The notes under the pieces were generated by a model that saw only the letters and a program-made list of their open reading frames with translations, had not been told where the DNA came from and searched no databases. Below are positions 18,062 to 27,201 of a stretch of DNA of 64,000 bases, piece by piece. Position 1 is the stretch's first letter. Each line of letters opens with the position of its first letter. Source of the stretch: CAZIGM01 sp964538675 (lineage in GTDB: Bacteria; Bacillota; Bacilli; Tepidibacillales; Tepidibacillaceae); contig CAZIGM010000003.1 in the NCBI GenBank assembly GCA_964538675.1, positions 1 to 64,000 on the forward strand, read 5' to 3'. A program made the translations under genes and the position numbers.

Positions 18062-18808
18062 ATGAATGAGGTTTTAAGACAAATTAAGGAAAGAAAATCA
18101 GTAAGGGTATTTGAAAACAGGGAGATAAGTGGTGAAATTAAGAATGAAATAATAAATGCAGCGTTTGAAGCACCGACCGCTGGGAATATGATGTTATATA
18201 GTATTCTTGATATAACAGATCAAGAATTAAAATCAAAAGTTGCTCTTACTTGCGATAATCAACCCTTTATAGCAAAGGCTCCTTTAGTCATGATATTTCT
18301 AGCTGATTACCAAAAGTGGTTTGATGCATTTGAGATTAATAGCTGTAACCCAAGGAAACCAGGAGAGGGAGATATACTACTAGCATGTGCTGATGCAATA
18401 ATAGCAGCACAAAATACAGTAATAGCTGCAGAATCCTTGGGTATTGGTTCTTGTTACATAGGAGATATATTAGAAAATTGTGAGGAGGTGAGGGAACTGC
18501 TTAATCTTCCAGAGTTTGTTCTACCTGCTACAATGGTGGTTTATGGTTATCCAAACCAACAACAAAAAAATAGAAAAAAACCTATTAGATTTGAAAAAGA
18601 ATATATAGTATTTGAAAATAAATATAATAGGTTATCTAAAAAAGAACATGAAGAGATGCATCAAATTAGAAATCAGAAGGCAAGTATTAATAAAGAGGTT
18701 ATAGAGGAAATTAAAGCTATATGTAATCGTAAATATATGTCTGATTTTTCTAAAGAGATGAGTCGTTCGGCTAGCGAGTATCTTAAAAACTTTAGAGATG
18801 AGGAATGA
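18062..18808 (+). CDS. Nitroreductase-family flavoprotein
   Basis: FMN- and NAD(P)H-dependent oxidoreductase of about 248 residues. The N-terminal IKERKSVRVFENREIS binds FMN phosphate, EAPTAGNMMLYSI is the second conserved block and AAESLGIGSCYIGDIL the third. The C-terminal extension (KNRKKPIRFEKEYIVFENKYNRL) is of the NfsA/FRP sort. The real start is the ATG at 18062 with GGGGG upstream; an earlier in-frame TTG adds an unconserved, unlikely leader. Substrate unknown. Confidence 0.88.
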   Translation: MNEVLRQIKERKSVRVFENREISGEIKNEIINAAFEAPTAGNMMLYSILDITDQELKSKVALTCDNQPFIAKAPLVMIFLADYQKWFDAFEINSCNPRKPGEGDILLACADAIIAAQNTVIAAESLGIGSCYIGDILENCEEVRELLNLPEFVLPATMVVYGYPNQQQKNRKKPIRFEKEYIVFENKYNRLSKKEHEEMHQIRNQKASINKEVIEEIKAICNRKYMSDFSKEMSRSASEYLKNFRDEE

Positions 18809-18882
18809 ATAAAGCAGTTGAAGTATTTGATACTACTGAAATTCATTCAAGGGCAGCAGTAGATTATGCTATTAACGAATAG
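18805..18882 (+). CDS. Possible 25-residue peptide overlapping the nitroreductase stop
   Basis: An ATG overlaps the nitroreductase stop codon (AATGA arrangement, RBS GAGGA) and encodes MNKAVEVFDTTEIHSRAAVD plus five residues. Too short to identify; it may be a coupled peptide or chance. Confidence 0.25.
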   Translation: MNKAVEVFDTTEIHSRAAVDYAINE

Positions 18883-19007
18883 CAAAACTAATCTGTTACG
18901 TTGATTGTGTGCAAAGCGTATTTTTGGTACTTATTCTGAATTATTTACTTATTATTGAATGGTTATTTAAATTATATATTTGATCATTGTATTATTGAAT
19001 AAATAAC

Positions 19008-19988
19008 CTATTTCTTGGCAAAAAAATTCTTAATTTCAGTTATTTCTTCCTTTACATAAACATATTTGCCATAGCCAAACTGTCCATATTTATATGTACG
19101 TTCCCCATCATTCATTGGTAATTCTGTAGTTGGGAAAACTTCCAAGATTATATTTTTAGCCCTAGTGGTATATCTATTTGATATCACCTCAAATGATAAC
19201 GTATGTGAAATCTTATCAGGTAAGCTATTTTTCAGATCAATTAATAGACTTCTATACTTAGATTGCCAACCTTCATAGATAAAAACTGGTGCAATAATAA
19301 ATCCCATCGGATAATCTGCTTCTATTATTTTTTTGCATGCTTCGATTCTTTTAGTATTAGAGGGAGTTTTTTCTTCATAATCATTGATAACTTTATCAGT
19401 ATTTAATGTAAACCTTATTTCTGTATGTCCACCATGATTGATTTTCAGTAATGTGTCAACATCGGTATATTTAGTAACAAATTTAAATTTTCCATTTTCA
19501 TTTTTGCAAAAATATTCAATTGTATGTTTTAAAGAATTTGAGTATGGTTCGACGGGGATAGGATCGGAAGTTGCTGAGCCCTCAAAAATTGTTTGTTCAG
19601 GTAATCTTTCATTGATATAATTTTGTGCATGCATAAATATATCTTGTATATTTACATTAACCTTCATGTATGGTTTATCACCTAAGTTTGTGTTCAAATA
19701 GCAGTATTGACATTGCCCAGGACAACCCGATAATAGGGGTAGCTGGTAGTGAGCGGAAGGTTTACAAGATTGGAATTTCATTCCTTTTTAAATCCCAACC
19801 ACAAGTTTTTTTTTGCCCTCTTTATAATAGTTACATACATTATCCCCAGGTATATTTTCTTTAATCCTTCCACTATTTAGCTGTATTATCTCAACGTTTT
19901 TATTATCTTTAAAAAAATCATAAATACCTCTGCCTATTTCATAATTAATTGCATTTTTTTCAAATAATATTCTTTTTGGAACAAACAT
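19008..19988 (-). pseudogene. splB: Spore photoproduct lyase with an in-frame stop
   Basis: Radical-SAM enzyme that reverses the UV-induced spore photoproduct during germination. Codons from 19988 (RBS AAGGAG) give MFVPKRILFEKNAINYEIG to KKKLVVGI. A TAA at codon 67 follows, and the same frame continues with KGMKFQSCKPSAHYQLP, the next conserved block. This is therefore a single nonsense change and not a frameshift. The radical-SAM motif CPGQCQYC is intact. The position of the Bacillus hydrogen-donor Cys141 (EASCTSD) reads EGSATSD, with alanine. A short restart at the ATG at 19781 would lack the N-terminal domain. Confidence 0.88.
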
Positions 19989-20181
19989 AGCTTCTCCTTT
20001 TGAATAAATTGATAACAGTTTTTAATTCAATGATATTGTTCCAACTTTTTATTTAAATATACTCCATTAATGCATTTATATCTTAGAGTTTTATTTTCTA
20101 TACCATTAAACTAAATAGAAAAATATTATATCTCAACTTACAGATATAGAATTATTTCTTTTTGAATTAATCAATAAAATA

Positions 20182-20230
20182 TTGACACTACAATCCTCAT
20201 CTGATATATTGTGTATGTCCAATATACACA
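20182..20230 (+). promoter_or_regulatory. SigA promoter with GntR-type operator for the ABC operon
   Basis: TTGACA at 20182-20187, 17-base spacer, TATATT at 20205-20210. Overlapping its end is a perfect inverted repeat TGTGTAT-N7-ATACACA at 20210-20230, covering the transcription start. Such sites are typical of YtrA-type GntR repressors, one of which is the third gene of this operon. Confidence 0.8.
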
Positions 20231-20252
20231 GTTAAATAAAGGAGGGTACTGG

Positions 20253-21107
20253 ATGCTAGCTTTAGAAATTAAGAATTTAAATAAAAAATACAAAAATTTT
20301 CAATTGAAGGATGTTTCTTTTGAACTAAAAAAGGGCTATATTATGGGGTTTATCGGTGCCAATGGTGCAGGGAAAACAACCACGATAAAATCAATTTTAA
20401 ATATAATTCATATTGATAGCGGTGAGATACGCGTTTTGGGTAAAAACTTTATAGAACATGAAATCGAATTAAAACAGACGATCGGTTATGCACTCGGGGG
20501 CATTGATTATTATACTCGAAGCAAAGTCAAAACATTAACCAATGTGATAAAGAAGTTCTATTCTAATTGGGACGAAGAAACCTATAAAAATTATCTTAGA
20601 AAATTCGAATTAGATGAAAACAAAAAAATTGTCGAGCTTTCTGCTGGAATGAAAGTGAAATATAACTTGGCACTTGCGCTATCTCACGGAGCAAAGCTTC
20701 TTATCCTAGATGAGCCAACAAGTGGACTTGATCCAGTTGCAAGAGATAATCTGTTAGATATTTTTCAGGAATTGGTAGAAGAAGGGGAAATCAGCATTCT
20801 TTTTTCAACTCATATTACATCTGATTTAGAAAAGTGTGCAGATTATATTACCTATATAAATAATGGAGAAATTATTAGTAGTACTGAAAAAGAAGAATTT
20901 ATTAACACGTATAGATTACTACACGGAGATAAAAGTCAACTTGACAAAGTGAAAGACAAATTAATTTCTTACAAAATAACTTCTTTTGGCTTTACGGGAT
21001 TAATTCATTCCGAAAATTTTGATCCCCTAATTAATATTAGTTCTACTCTACCCAATCTTGAAGAGATTATGATTTTTTTTTCAAGAAAGGGGGACAAATA
21101 TGAATAA
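20253..21107 (+). CDS. ABC transporter ATP-binding protein, YtrB/BcrA type
   Basis: ATPase of a small ABC-2 exporter. Within 284 residues it has Walker A GANGAGKTT, a Q-loop region ALGGIDYY, a shortened signature ELSAGMKVKYNLA, Walker B LLILDEPTSGLDPVARD and the switch His in STHITSDLEKC. The true start is the ATG at 20253 after GGAGGG; an in-frame upstream ATG at 20211 lies inside the operator. It overlaps the permease gene by eight bases. The GntR gene in the operon and the absence of extra subunits suggest a stress or cell-envelope-active exporter; substrate unknown. Confidence 0.9.
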   Translation: MLALEIKNLNKKYKNFQLKDVSFELKKGYIMGFIGANGAGKTTTIKSILNIIHIDSGEIRVLGKNFIEHEIELKQTIGYALGGIDYYTRSKVKTLTNVIKKFYSNWDEETYKNYLRKFELDENKKIVELSAGMKVKYNLALALSHGAKLLILDEPTSGLDPVARDNLLDIFQELVEEGEISILFSTHITSDLEKCADYITYINNGEIISSTEKEEFINTYRLLHGDKSQLDKVKDKLISYKITSFGFTGLIHSENFDPLINISSTLPNLEEIMIFFSRKGDKYE

Positions 21108-21753
21108 CTTATTATTCAAAGAACTAAAGCTGGGTGTAAATCCTTTCTTTTACTTCATGCCTTTCTTAACAGGTGCCTTAATGCTAATTCCAGGATGGTT
21201 ATACTTTATTGTATTATTATATTTTTGCTTCATAACCATACCGAATATGTTTGCAGGCTATAAGAATCAGAATGATTTGCTTTTTTCGATTATGATGCCT
21301 GTAACGAAAAAAGATATTGTAAAAGCAAAAGTGGCAGTAATTGTAATTCTCGAATTGCTTCATATTATTACAGCAGTTATTTATGGGATAATTAGTACCC
21401 ATTTATATCCGAATTTAATTTACTTTTTCTATGATCCTACTATAGGTTTTTGGGGGCTTAGTTTTATAATGCTTGCTATTTTTAATATTATTTTTATTTC
21501 AATGTTTTACAAAACAGCATATAAATATGGTGCAGCAACGATTGTGGGGATTACAGGTGCGATGCTTTTTGCTGGTGGAGCAGAATGGTTGGGAATAAAA
21601 AATTCGTTTATTTTTAATATTTTTAAAGGTTCAGGTGCTGATAACAATACGATTCAACTAACAATCCTGATAATTGGAATATTCATATTTGCGATATTTA
21701 CTTATATCGCTTATAAGATTGCAATAAAACGATTTGAAAAAGTAGAAGTATAA
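21100..21753 (+). CDS. ABC-2 type permease
   Basis: A 217-residue membrane protein with six hydrophobic segments, for example LMLIPGWLYFIVLLYFCF and LTILIIGIFIFAIFTYIAYK. It contains the N-terminal patch NDLLFSIMMPVTKKDIVKAK seen in YtrC-like permeases. It overlaps both neighbours (eight bases with the ATPase; TAATG with the regulator), so the three products are made in step. Confidence 0.82.
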   Translation: MNNLLFKELKLGVNPFFYFMPFLTGALMLIPGWLYFIVLLYFCFITIPNMFAGYKNQNDLLFSIMMPVTKKDIVKAKVAVIVILELLHIITAVIYGIISTHLYPNLIYFFYDPTIGFWGLSFIMLAIFNIIFISMFYKTAYKYGAATIVGITGAMLFAGGAEWLGIKNSFIFNIFKGSGADNNTIQLTILIIGIFIFAIFTYIAYKIAIKRFEKVEV

Positions 21754-22118
21754 TGAATATAGTTATTTCAAATGTATCTGAAAAACCCATCTATCAACAA
21801 CTTTTTGAACAAATCAGTACACAAATTCTTAAGGGCGAATTGGAAAAAGGCTATGGCTTACCCCCTATACGACAAGCTGCCAAGGAGCTACGTATTAGTA
21901 TAATCACTGTGAAAAAAGCTTGGGAAGAGCTTGAACGATGTGGATTGATATATACAGTAACTGGTAAGGGGTGTTTTGTTGCAGACCTCTCTCACTTTGA
22001 TATACTTCAAAAACGAGATGAAATGATCATGAATCAAATGTCTAAAGACATATCATACTACAAGTCCTTTGGTCTCACAATGGAAGAGGTTATTAAATTT
22101 ATAAAAAAGGTTTATTAA
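21753..22118 (+). CDS. GntR-family repressor, YtrA subfamily
   Basis: A 121-residue regulator with an N-terminal winged helix (PIYQQLFEQISTQILKGEL, PPIRQAAKELRISIITVKKA, GLIYTVTGKGCFV) and only a short helical tail for dimerisation, as in YtrA. Family members usually read LPSIR where this has LPPIR. It is the last gene of the operon and most likely represses it through the inverted repeat at 20210-20230. Confidence 0.88.
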   Translation: MNIVISNVSEKPIYQQLFEQISTQILKGELEKGYGLPPIRQAAKELRISIITVKKAWEELERCGLIYTVTGKGCFVADLSHFDILQKRDEMIMNQMSKDISYYKSFGLTMEEVIKFIKKVY

Positions 22119-22384
22119 CTACTGTAATTTAACCTTAATAATAAATTTCTAGTCCTAGAACAGATTATTAATATTATAAAAAAGTACAACCATGGACTGA
22201 ATAATGAAATTGGAAGATGGCAGGGTTTGCATGTAACTAGATACTAAAACATTGTGTGCCAAACTTGTTAGATCGACATCAGGTACAATGTAGGCATGTC
22301 TTAGCATAAATATTTGGATGATGAAAACAATTTAAAGGAATGTAATCTTTATCGATATGTTCCCGTGTACATAAGGTTCAAAAA

Positions 22385-22621
22385 TTGACCGTAGACATCA
22401 ATGCCATCAACTCGAGACATGTTGATAGTATAATAACAGATGAAAACGTTATGGACAAATATACAAAGGAAGTATTGATAGATGCACTACGACTCGTATC
22501 TTCAATTATCAGCAAATGTGAAAAAGCACAGCAAAAATTTGCAGAGGGTACCTCACATCACACCCGCTTCAAGAACATGATAAAAGCAATGTATATATTC
22601 AAAATCATTGATAACAGATGA
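22385..22621 (+). CDS. Small uncharacterised protein
   Basis: A TTG-started ORF of 78 codons; the pattern from KYTKEVLIDALRLVSSIISK through CEKAQQKFAEGTSHHTRFK to NMIKAMYIF resembles a small clostridial family and matches the fragment at 15677-15823. The ribosome site (AAGG) is weak and the end (KIIDNR) is shorter than the relic's, so the gene may itself be damaged. Function unknown; one conserved Cys. Confidence 0.5.
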   Translation: MTVDINAINSRHVDSIITDENVMDKYTKEVLIDALRLVSSIISKCEKAQQKFAEGTSHHTRFKNMIKAMYIFKIIDNR

Positions 22622-22663
22622 AATTAGTAAAAGTGGTTAAATTCCAGTTTAATCATAATAAAA

Positions 22664-22700
22664 CAAGGCACCTACGTTATAATTTTGTAGAGTGTCTTGC
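22664..22700. terminator. Hairpin upstream of recombinase relic
   Basis: CAAGGCACCTAC pairs with GTAGAGTGTCTTG (one bulge), then CTCATTTT. It could end transcripts of the small ORF or of the relic on the other strand. Confidence 0.45.
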
Positions 22701-22711
22701 TCATTTTATCG

Positions 22712-22819
22712 TTATGCTTCCATATCCACCGTCACGCTGGACCTGAATTCTACGGTGAGTCTGTCCTCATAGGCGGTGACCTTCTCAATAACAAAGATTT
22801 CTTTGAAAAACAACGATTT
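22712..22819 (-). pseudogene. C-terminal scrap of a site-specific serine recombinase
   Basis: On the minus strand the frame reads FFKEIFVIEKVTAYEDRLTV then EFRSSVTVDMEA and a stop. This matches the extreme C-terminus of large serine recombinases from clostridial integrative elements. Nothing else of the gene remains, so it marks an old insertion. Confidence 0.5.
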
Positions 22820-22856
22820 TTACTCTCAATTTTACATAATTATTGACTTTCCATAA

Positions 22857-22943
22857 GGTGAGATTGGATAACTTCCAATTGGCGAACAAGAAGCTAAAAT
22901 GTTTTCTCAACTAATTGATAAAAAATATGAAGCCTCCAAAACA
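22857..22943 (+). pseudogene. IstB-like transposase helper fragment
   Basis: In one frame: EIG-stop-LPIGEQEAKMFSQLIDKKYEASKT. IstB ATPases of IS21 elements carry (D)EIGYLPI...FFQLI..RYEKKST here, so TAT to TAA has replaced the tyrosine and both ends are gone. The GC content and codon use do not differ from the surroundings. Confidence 0.6.
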
Positions 22944-23096
22944 CATTGCAAGATTTATGTGTTCTCTTCCCAAAGAGAGAAAAGAAAAATCTTGGTATAA
23001 TTGTAAAAGTATCAAAATTGGAATATAATGATAGCGTGATAGCATAATATAATATGCAGTTTAAAAACAAGAGTAACTGTTGGAGGATAATAATAT

Positions 23097-25844
23097 ATGA
23101 CTATCCCAATTTTAAGAACCAAACTTTATATTCCTCCACTTCGCGCTAAAGTCGTCTCTCGTCCTCAACTGATTGCACGACTAAGGGAAGATATGGAGTA
23201 CAAACTAACCCTCATATCCGCTCCTGCTGGTTTCGGCAAGACCACATTAGTTAGTGAATGGGTTACAGGTTGCAAACGCCCAGTTGCATGGGTGTCACTT
23301 GATGATAAGGATAATGATCTAACACAATTTTTAGCATATTTTGTTGCAGCTCTAAAGTCAATTCAAGGGGATATTGGGGAAGGGGTGTTAGAGGCACTTT
23401 CCTCCCCACAATCAGTGGGAATAGAATCAATTCTAACAACTTTAATTAATGATATCACAGATATATCGTGCAATTTTGTATTTGTTCTGGATGACTATCA
23501 TGTAATCGATAATAATTCAGTCAATAATGCCGTTGTTTTTCTAATAGATCATATGCCAGCGAATTTGAGCTTAGTTATTACTACACGTGTGGATCCACTC
23601 TTGAACTTTGCCAGGTTACGAGCAAGGAATCAATTAATGGAAATTCGAGCAGAGGACTTACGGTTTTCACATTCTGAAGCGGCTGAATTTTTCAAACATG
23701 TTATGAGATTAAACCTCTCGGATAAAGATTTAGTAACACTTGAAACACGTACTGAAGGCTGGGTCGCTGGATTGCAATTAGCAGCAATTTCAATGCAAGG
23801 GCAAAGAGACATAACTGGTTTCATTGAAACATTCTCGGGCAACCACTATTTTATTATGGATTATCTTATTGAAGAGGTTCTAAAACAGCAATCTGAAGAA
23901 ATTCAGTCTTTTTTGTTGCAAACTTCTATTCTAGATCGTTTATGCGGTTCTCTTTGCGATACAATGATGCTTCAGTCTTCGCCTTCTGGTCAAAAAACGC
24001 TGGAATATCTTCAACTCGCAAATCTATTTATTGTCCCATTGGACAATGAGAGGCGATGGTACCGCTATCACCACCTTTTCGCTGATTTACTTAGGCAAAG
24101 GCTATCAAAAGAATTCCGATCAACTATATCAAATGAAGGCCGCGACATTGCTCATTTACATATACGTGCCAGTGAGTGGTTTGAAAAGAATGGACTCATC
24201 AGTGAAGCTGTTAACCATGCAGTAATCGCAAAAGATTTTGAAAGAGCTGCGGCTTTGATAGAGCTTGCGTGGGCAGAAATGGATAAGAGTATGCAGTCTG
24301 CTACTTGGCTTGGTTGGGTGAAGATGATTCCAGAGGAGCTCGTTTGCTTAAGACCTGTGCTAAGTGTCGGATATGCGTGGGCTTTACTGGACATTGGTGA
24401 ATTTGAAGGTTGTGAACTAAGACTGCAAGACGCTGAAAAAGGTATGGACAGACTACTCGGCAAAAGAGTGGGGGATGAAGATTCTTTATGCAATATTGTG
24501 GTTGTAGACGAAGAACAGTTTCACTTTTTGCCAGCAACAATCGAATCTGCACGTGCATACCATGCTTCAGCACTGGGTGATATAAAAGCTACGATTAAGC
24601 ATTCTCGAAGAGCGCTAAATCTCTGTGAGAAGGAAGATTACCACGGTAGAAACATAGTAGATACATTACTTGGACTTGCACTATGGGCAAATGGAGAATT
24701 AGAAACTGCTTATTCCACAATAGCAGTAGGTATAGTGAATATTCAGATAGAGATTATGGTTACAGTTGTTTTAGCGGAAATAAAGATCGAACAAGGGAAT
24801 CTCCAACAGGCAGCTAGCATCTATCAGAAATCGCTAGAGGCTGCTATTCTGGAAGAGACTGAGAGTTACCAAACTCCTATAGCAAGCTTTTATTTAGGAC
24901 TTGGCAAGCTAAGGTTTCTGAAAGGTGATTTAAAGGGAGCGGAAGTACTGCTGAAGCGAAGCAAGGAGCAGGGAGAGAAAACTGCTTTGCCAACTTGGCG
25001 ATATAACTGGTATCTTTTACAAGCAAGAATAAAGGAGAGTCAAGGAAAGCTCGATCAAGCACTGGATCTTCTTAATGAAGCAGAAAAATATTATTTTAGA
25101 AGTCCAATACCTAATATACAACCCCTGGATGCATTGAAGACCCAGGTGTTAATAAAACAGGGGAAGACAATTAAAGCCACAGATTGGATGAAAGAACGTG
25201 AGCTGACTATGGAAGCTGAGATTGAGTATCTCCGTGAGTTTGAGTATATAATTTTAGTAAGGGTACTCATTTCTGAGTTTAGACATTCACATAATAACAA
25301 ACCTTTGATAGAGGCAAAACAATTGATTGAACGTTTACTAAAAGAAGCTCAAAAAAGTAATAGAATTGGAAGAGTAATTGAAATTTTTATTTTACAAGCG
25401 CTTGCTCATGAGGCAAATGATGATATGGAATTGGCAATAAAAAGTCTTAAAGAGGCAATACTCCTTACTAAACCGGAGGAGCATTTTCAGATTTTTGTTG
25501 ATGAAGGTCTGCAAATGCATCGATTATTATCTGAATCAGATATCTATAAAATCATGCCAGACTATGTTTCAAAATTGCTTACGGCAATAGAAGAGAAGAA
25601 GATTGCGAATGAATCTAGAGAAGCGTCTTCTAGATTTGCTCAGGGTTTGATAGAACCATTGAGTGAACGCGAATTAGAAATATTACAGCTGATTTCGCAA
25701 GGGCTCTCTAATCGTGAAATTTGTGAAAGATTATTTTTAGCATTGAGTACAGTGAAAGGATATAATCAGAATTTGTATGGAAAACTCCAAGTTAAAAGCC
25801 GAACGGAAGCTATAGTTCGAGCTCGTGAGTTGAAATTGTTGTAA
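23097..25844 (+). CDS. MalT-like LuxR-family ATP-dependent transcriptional regulator
   Basis: A 915-residue STAND-class activator. Walker A SAPAGFGKTTLVSEW is near 40, Walker B-like FVFVLDDYHVI near 125, and the winged-helix part (LLQTSILDRLCGSLCD) near 280. TPR-like helices run to about 840, and a C-terminal LuxR helix-turn-helix follows (LSERELEILQLISQGLSNRE, STVKGYNQNLYGKL). The usual KTVK.H recognition helix reads STVKGYNQ. It is expected to activate after ligand and ATP binding. The next two genes, beyond a terminator, occur beside similar regulators elsewhere and are the likely targets. Confidence 0.9.
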   Translation: MTIPILRTKLYIPPLRAKVVSRPQLIARLREDMEYKLTLISAPAGFGKTTLVSEWVTGCKRPVAWVSLDDKDNDLTQFLAYFVAALKSIQGDIGEGVLEALSSPQSVGIESILTTLINDITDISCNFVFVLDDYHVIDNNSVNNAVVFLIDHMPANLSLVITTRVDPLLNFARLRARNQLMEIRAEDLRFSHSEAAEFFKHVMRLNLSDKDLVTLETRTEGWVAGLQLAAISMQGQRDITGFIETFSGNHYFIMDYLIEEVLKQQSEEIQSFLLQTSILDRLCGSLCDTMMLQSSPSGQKTLEYLQLANLFIVPLDNERRWYRYHHLFADLLRQRLSKEFRSTISNEGRDIAHLHIRASEWFEKNGLISEAVNHAVIAKDFERAAALIELAWAEMDKSMQSATWLGWVKMIPEELVCLRPVLSVGYAWALLDIGEFEGCELRLQDAEKGMDRLLGKRVGDEDSLCNIVVVDEEQFHFLPATIESARAYHASALGDIKATIKHSRRALNLCEKEDYHGRNIVDTLLGLALWANGELETAYSTIAVGIVNIQIEIMVTVVLAEIKIEQGNLQQAASIYQKSLEAAILEETESYQTPIASFYLGLGKLRFLKGDLKGAEVLLKRSKEQGEKTALPTWRYNWYLLQARIKESQGKLDQALDLLNEAEKYYFRSPIPNIQPLDALKTQVLIKQGKTIKATDWMKERELTMEAEIEYLREFEYIILVRVLISEFRHSHNNKPLIEAKQLIERLLKEAQKSNRIGRVIEIFILQALAHEANDDMELAIKSLKEAILLTKPEEHFQIFVDEGLQMHRLLSESDIYKIMPDYVSKLLTAIEEKKIANESREASSRFAQGLIEPLSERELEILQLISQGLSNREICERLFLALSTVKGYNQNLYGKLQVKSRTEAIVRARELKLL

Positions 25845-25869
25845 GCAATATCTGAATATTGATTTAAAA

Positions 25870-25919
25870 AATAGTACCTCCAATGATACTTAAGTATCTA
25901 TAGGAGGCACTATTTTTTT
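25870..25919 (+). terminator. Strong terminator after the MalT-like gene
   Basis: AATAGTACCTCC pairs with GGAGGCACTATT, with an inner palindrome GATACTTAAGTATC, followed by seven T. Confidence 0.85.
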
Positions 25920-25967
25920 GATATATTCCTAATATACCAGACATTAGGAAAGGAGAAAAAATGACAA

Positions 25968-26186
25968 ATGGACTATCAAATTAGAATCGAGGGGCATTTG
26001 GAAAATCTAACAGAGTGGGTTGATGGCTTATCTATTAAGCTAGAAGATGATGGTAACACTATGTTGACTGGCCCTATCGTTGATCAAGCTGCCTTATATG
26101 GATTACTAAAAAAGATTCATGACTTAGGAATACCCTTGGTTTCAGTTGCATCAATTAAATCCTGTGATAAGGGAGCAGAGAAATGA
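25968..26186 (+). CDS. Small conserved protein found beside MalT-like regulators
   Basis: A 72-residue soluble protein: DYQIRIEGHLENLTEWVDGL, then GNTMLTGPIVDQAALYGLLK and DLGIPLVSV. I recognise the pattern as a small family repeatedly encoded between LuxR/MalT-type regulators and DUF4386 proteins, but know no function. AGGAG at 25950-25954 serves it, though an out-of-frame ATG seven bases earlier could compete. It ends four bases inside the next open frame. Confidence 0.75.
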   Translation: MDYQIRIEGHLENLTEWVDGLSIKLEDDGNTMLTGPIVDQAALYGLLKKIHDLGIPLVSVASIKSCDKGAEK

Positions 26187-26227
26187 GTCTAAACATTCAA
26201 AGAAGTAAATTAAAGGAGGAGAAAAAA

Positions 26228-26938
26228 ATGATTCCGAACAAAAAGACTGCAAGATTAGCAGGATTCTTATGGTTGATGATGGTTGTATTAGGTTTGTTTG
26301 CACAGTTTTTTGTCCGTGAGAAATTATTCGTTCCTGATGACATAGCAACCACAACCAATAATATTATGGAGAATGAATTTCTATTTCGCTTGGGTTTTGT
26401 AAGTGAGCAAGTGATGATGATATGCACTATATTCACTTCGCTACTCTTATACAAACTGCTTAGTTCAGTCAATAAAAACATGGCTGTGCTAATGGTTATA
26501 CTTGCGATATTGGGGTCAGCTATAAACATGCTTAACCTTTTGAATGGAATTGCACCCCTGCTACTGTTGAGTGGTGCTCACTACTTAAATGTTTTCGAAG
26601 CTAACCAGTTGCAGGCTCTGACCATGTTTTTCCTTGATTTGTATGAGCAGGGATATGTAATAGCTCAGATTTTCTTTGTTACGTGGGTTCTCCCACTAGG
26701 ACTTTTAGTTTACAAGTCGCGCTTTCTTCCCAGAATATTCGGAATATTATTCGTGGTTGAAACCTGTGTTGGTCTTCTGTCAACAGCAATCAATTTTCTA
26801 TATCCAAACGCAGTCCTTGAAACGAGTCTTCTGATACCAGCAGCAATCGCAGAGATTTCATTCATGTTATGGTTATTGATTCGTGGTATTAATGAATCAA
26901 AAGTAAAGACTGAGAATCTTTCAGATTGTGTTGTATAA
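26228..26938 (+). CDS. DUF4386 membrane protein
   Basis: A 236-residue protein with six predicted membrane spans, starting KKTARLAGFLWLMMVVLGL and including the DUF4386-type VLPLGLLVYKSRFLPRIFGI segment. The start is the ATG at 26228 after AAAGGAGGAG; the open frame begins earlier without a ribosome site. Family function is unknown. It probably forms a transcription unit with the preceding 72-residue gene under the MalT-like activator. Confidence 0.85.
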   Translation: MIPNKKTARLAGFLWLMMVVLGLFAQFFVREKLFVPDDIATTTNNIMENEFLFRLGFVSEQVMMICTIFTSLLLYKLLSSVNKNMAVLMVILAILGSAINMLNLLNGIAPLLLLSGAHYLNVFEANQLQALTMFFLDLYEQGYVIAQIFFVTWVLPLGLLVYKSRFLPRIFGILFVVETCVGLLSTAINFLYPNAVLETSLLIPAAIAEISFMLWLLIRGINESKVKTENLSDCVV

Positions 26939-27201
26939 GATTACCTAAAAATATACTAACTGTACTTAGTGGTTTAGAATAAAGTGTGTGCAAACAATTT
27001 AACGTTAATCTAACTTTTTTACAGAAGCCTTATGTTTTTGTTACTCTAAATTAATTGAAAAATAGTGGACATCTGAAGGTGATTTATAACGTCAAATAGA
27101 TTCATACAGGAGACTATAGAATACTTTATATTCCTACGCATTAATGAAGGGTCTTCTTTAGACAATGTGATGATTATAAAATTTAATGAAGGGATTCTAT
27201 T

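Noticed and set aside
19788..19790. Recoding of the splB stop as selenocysteine
   Set aside because: The codon is TAA, not TGA, so selD nearby is irrelevant; no SECIS-like hairpin follows.
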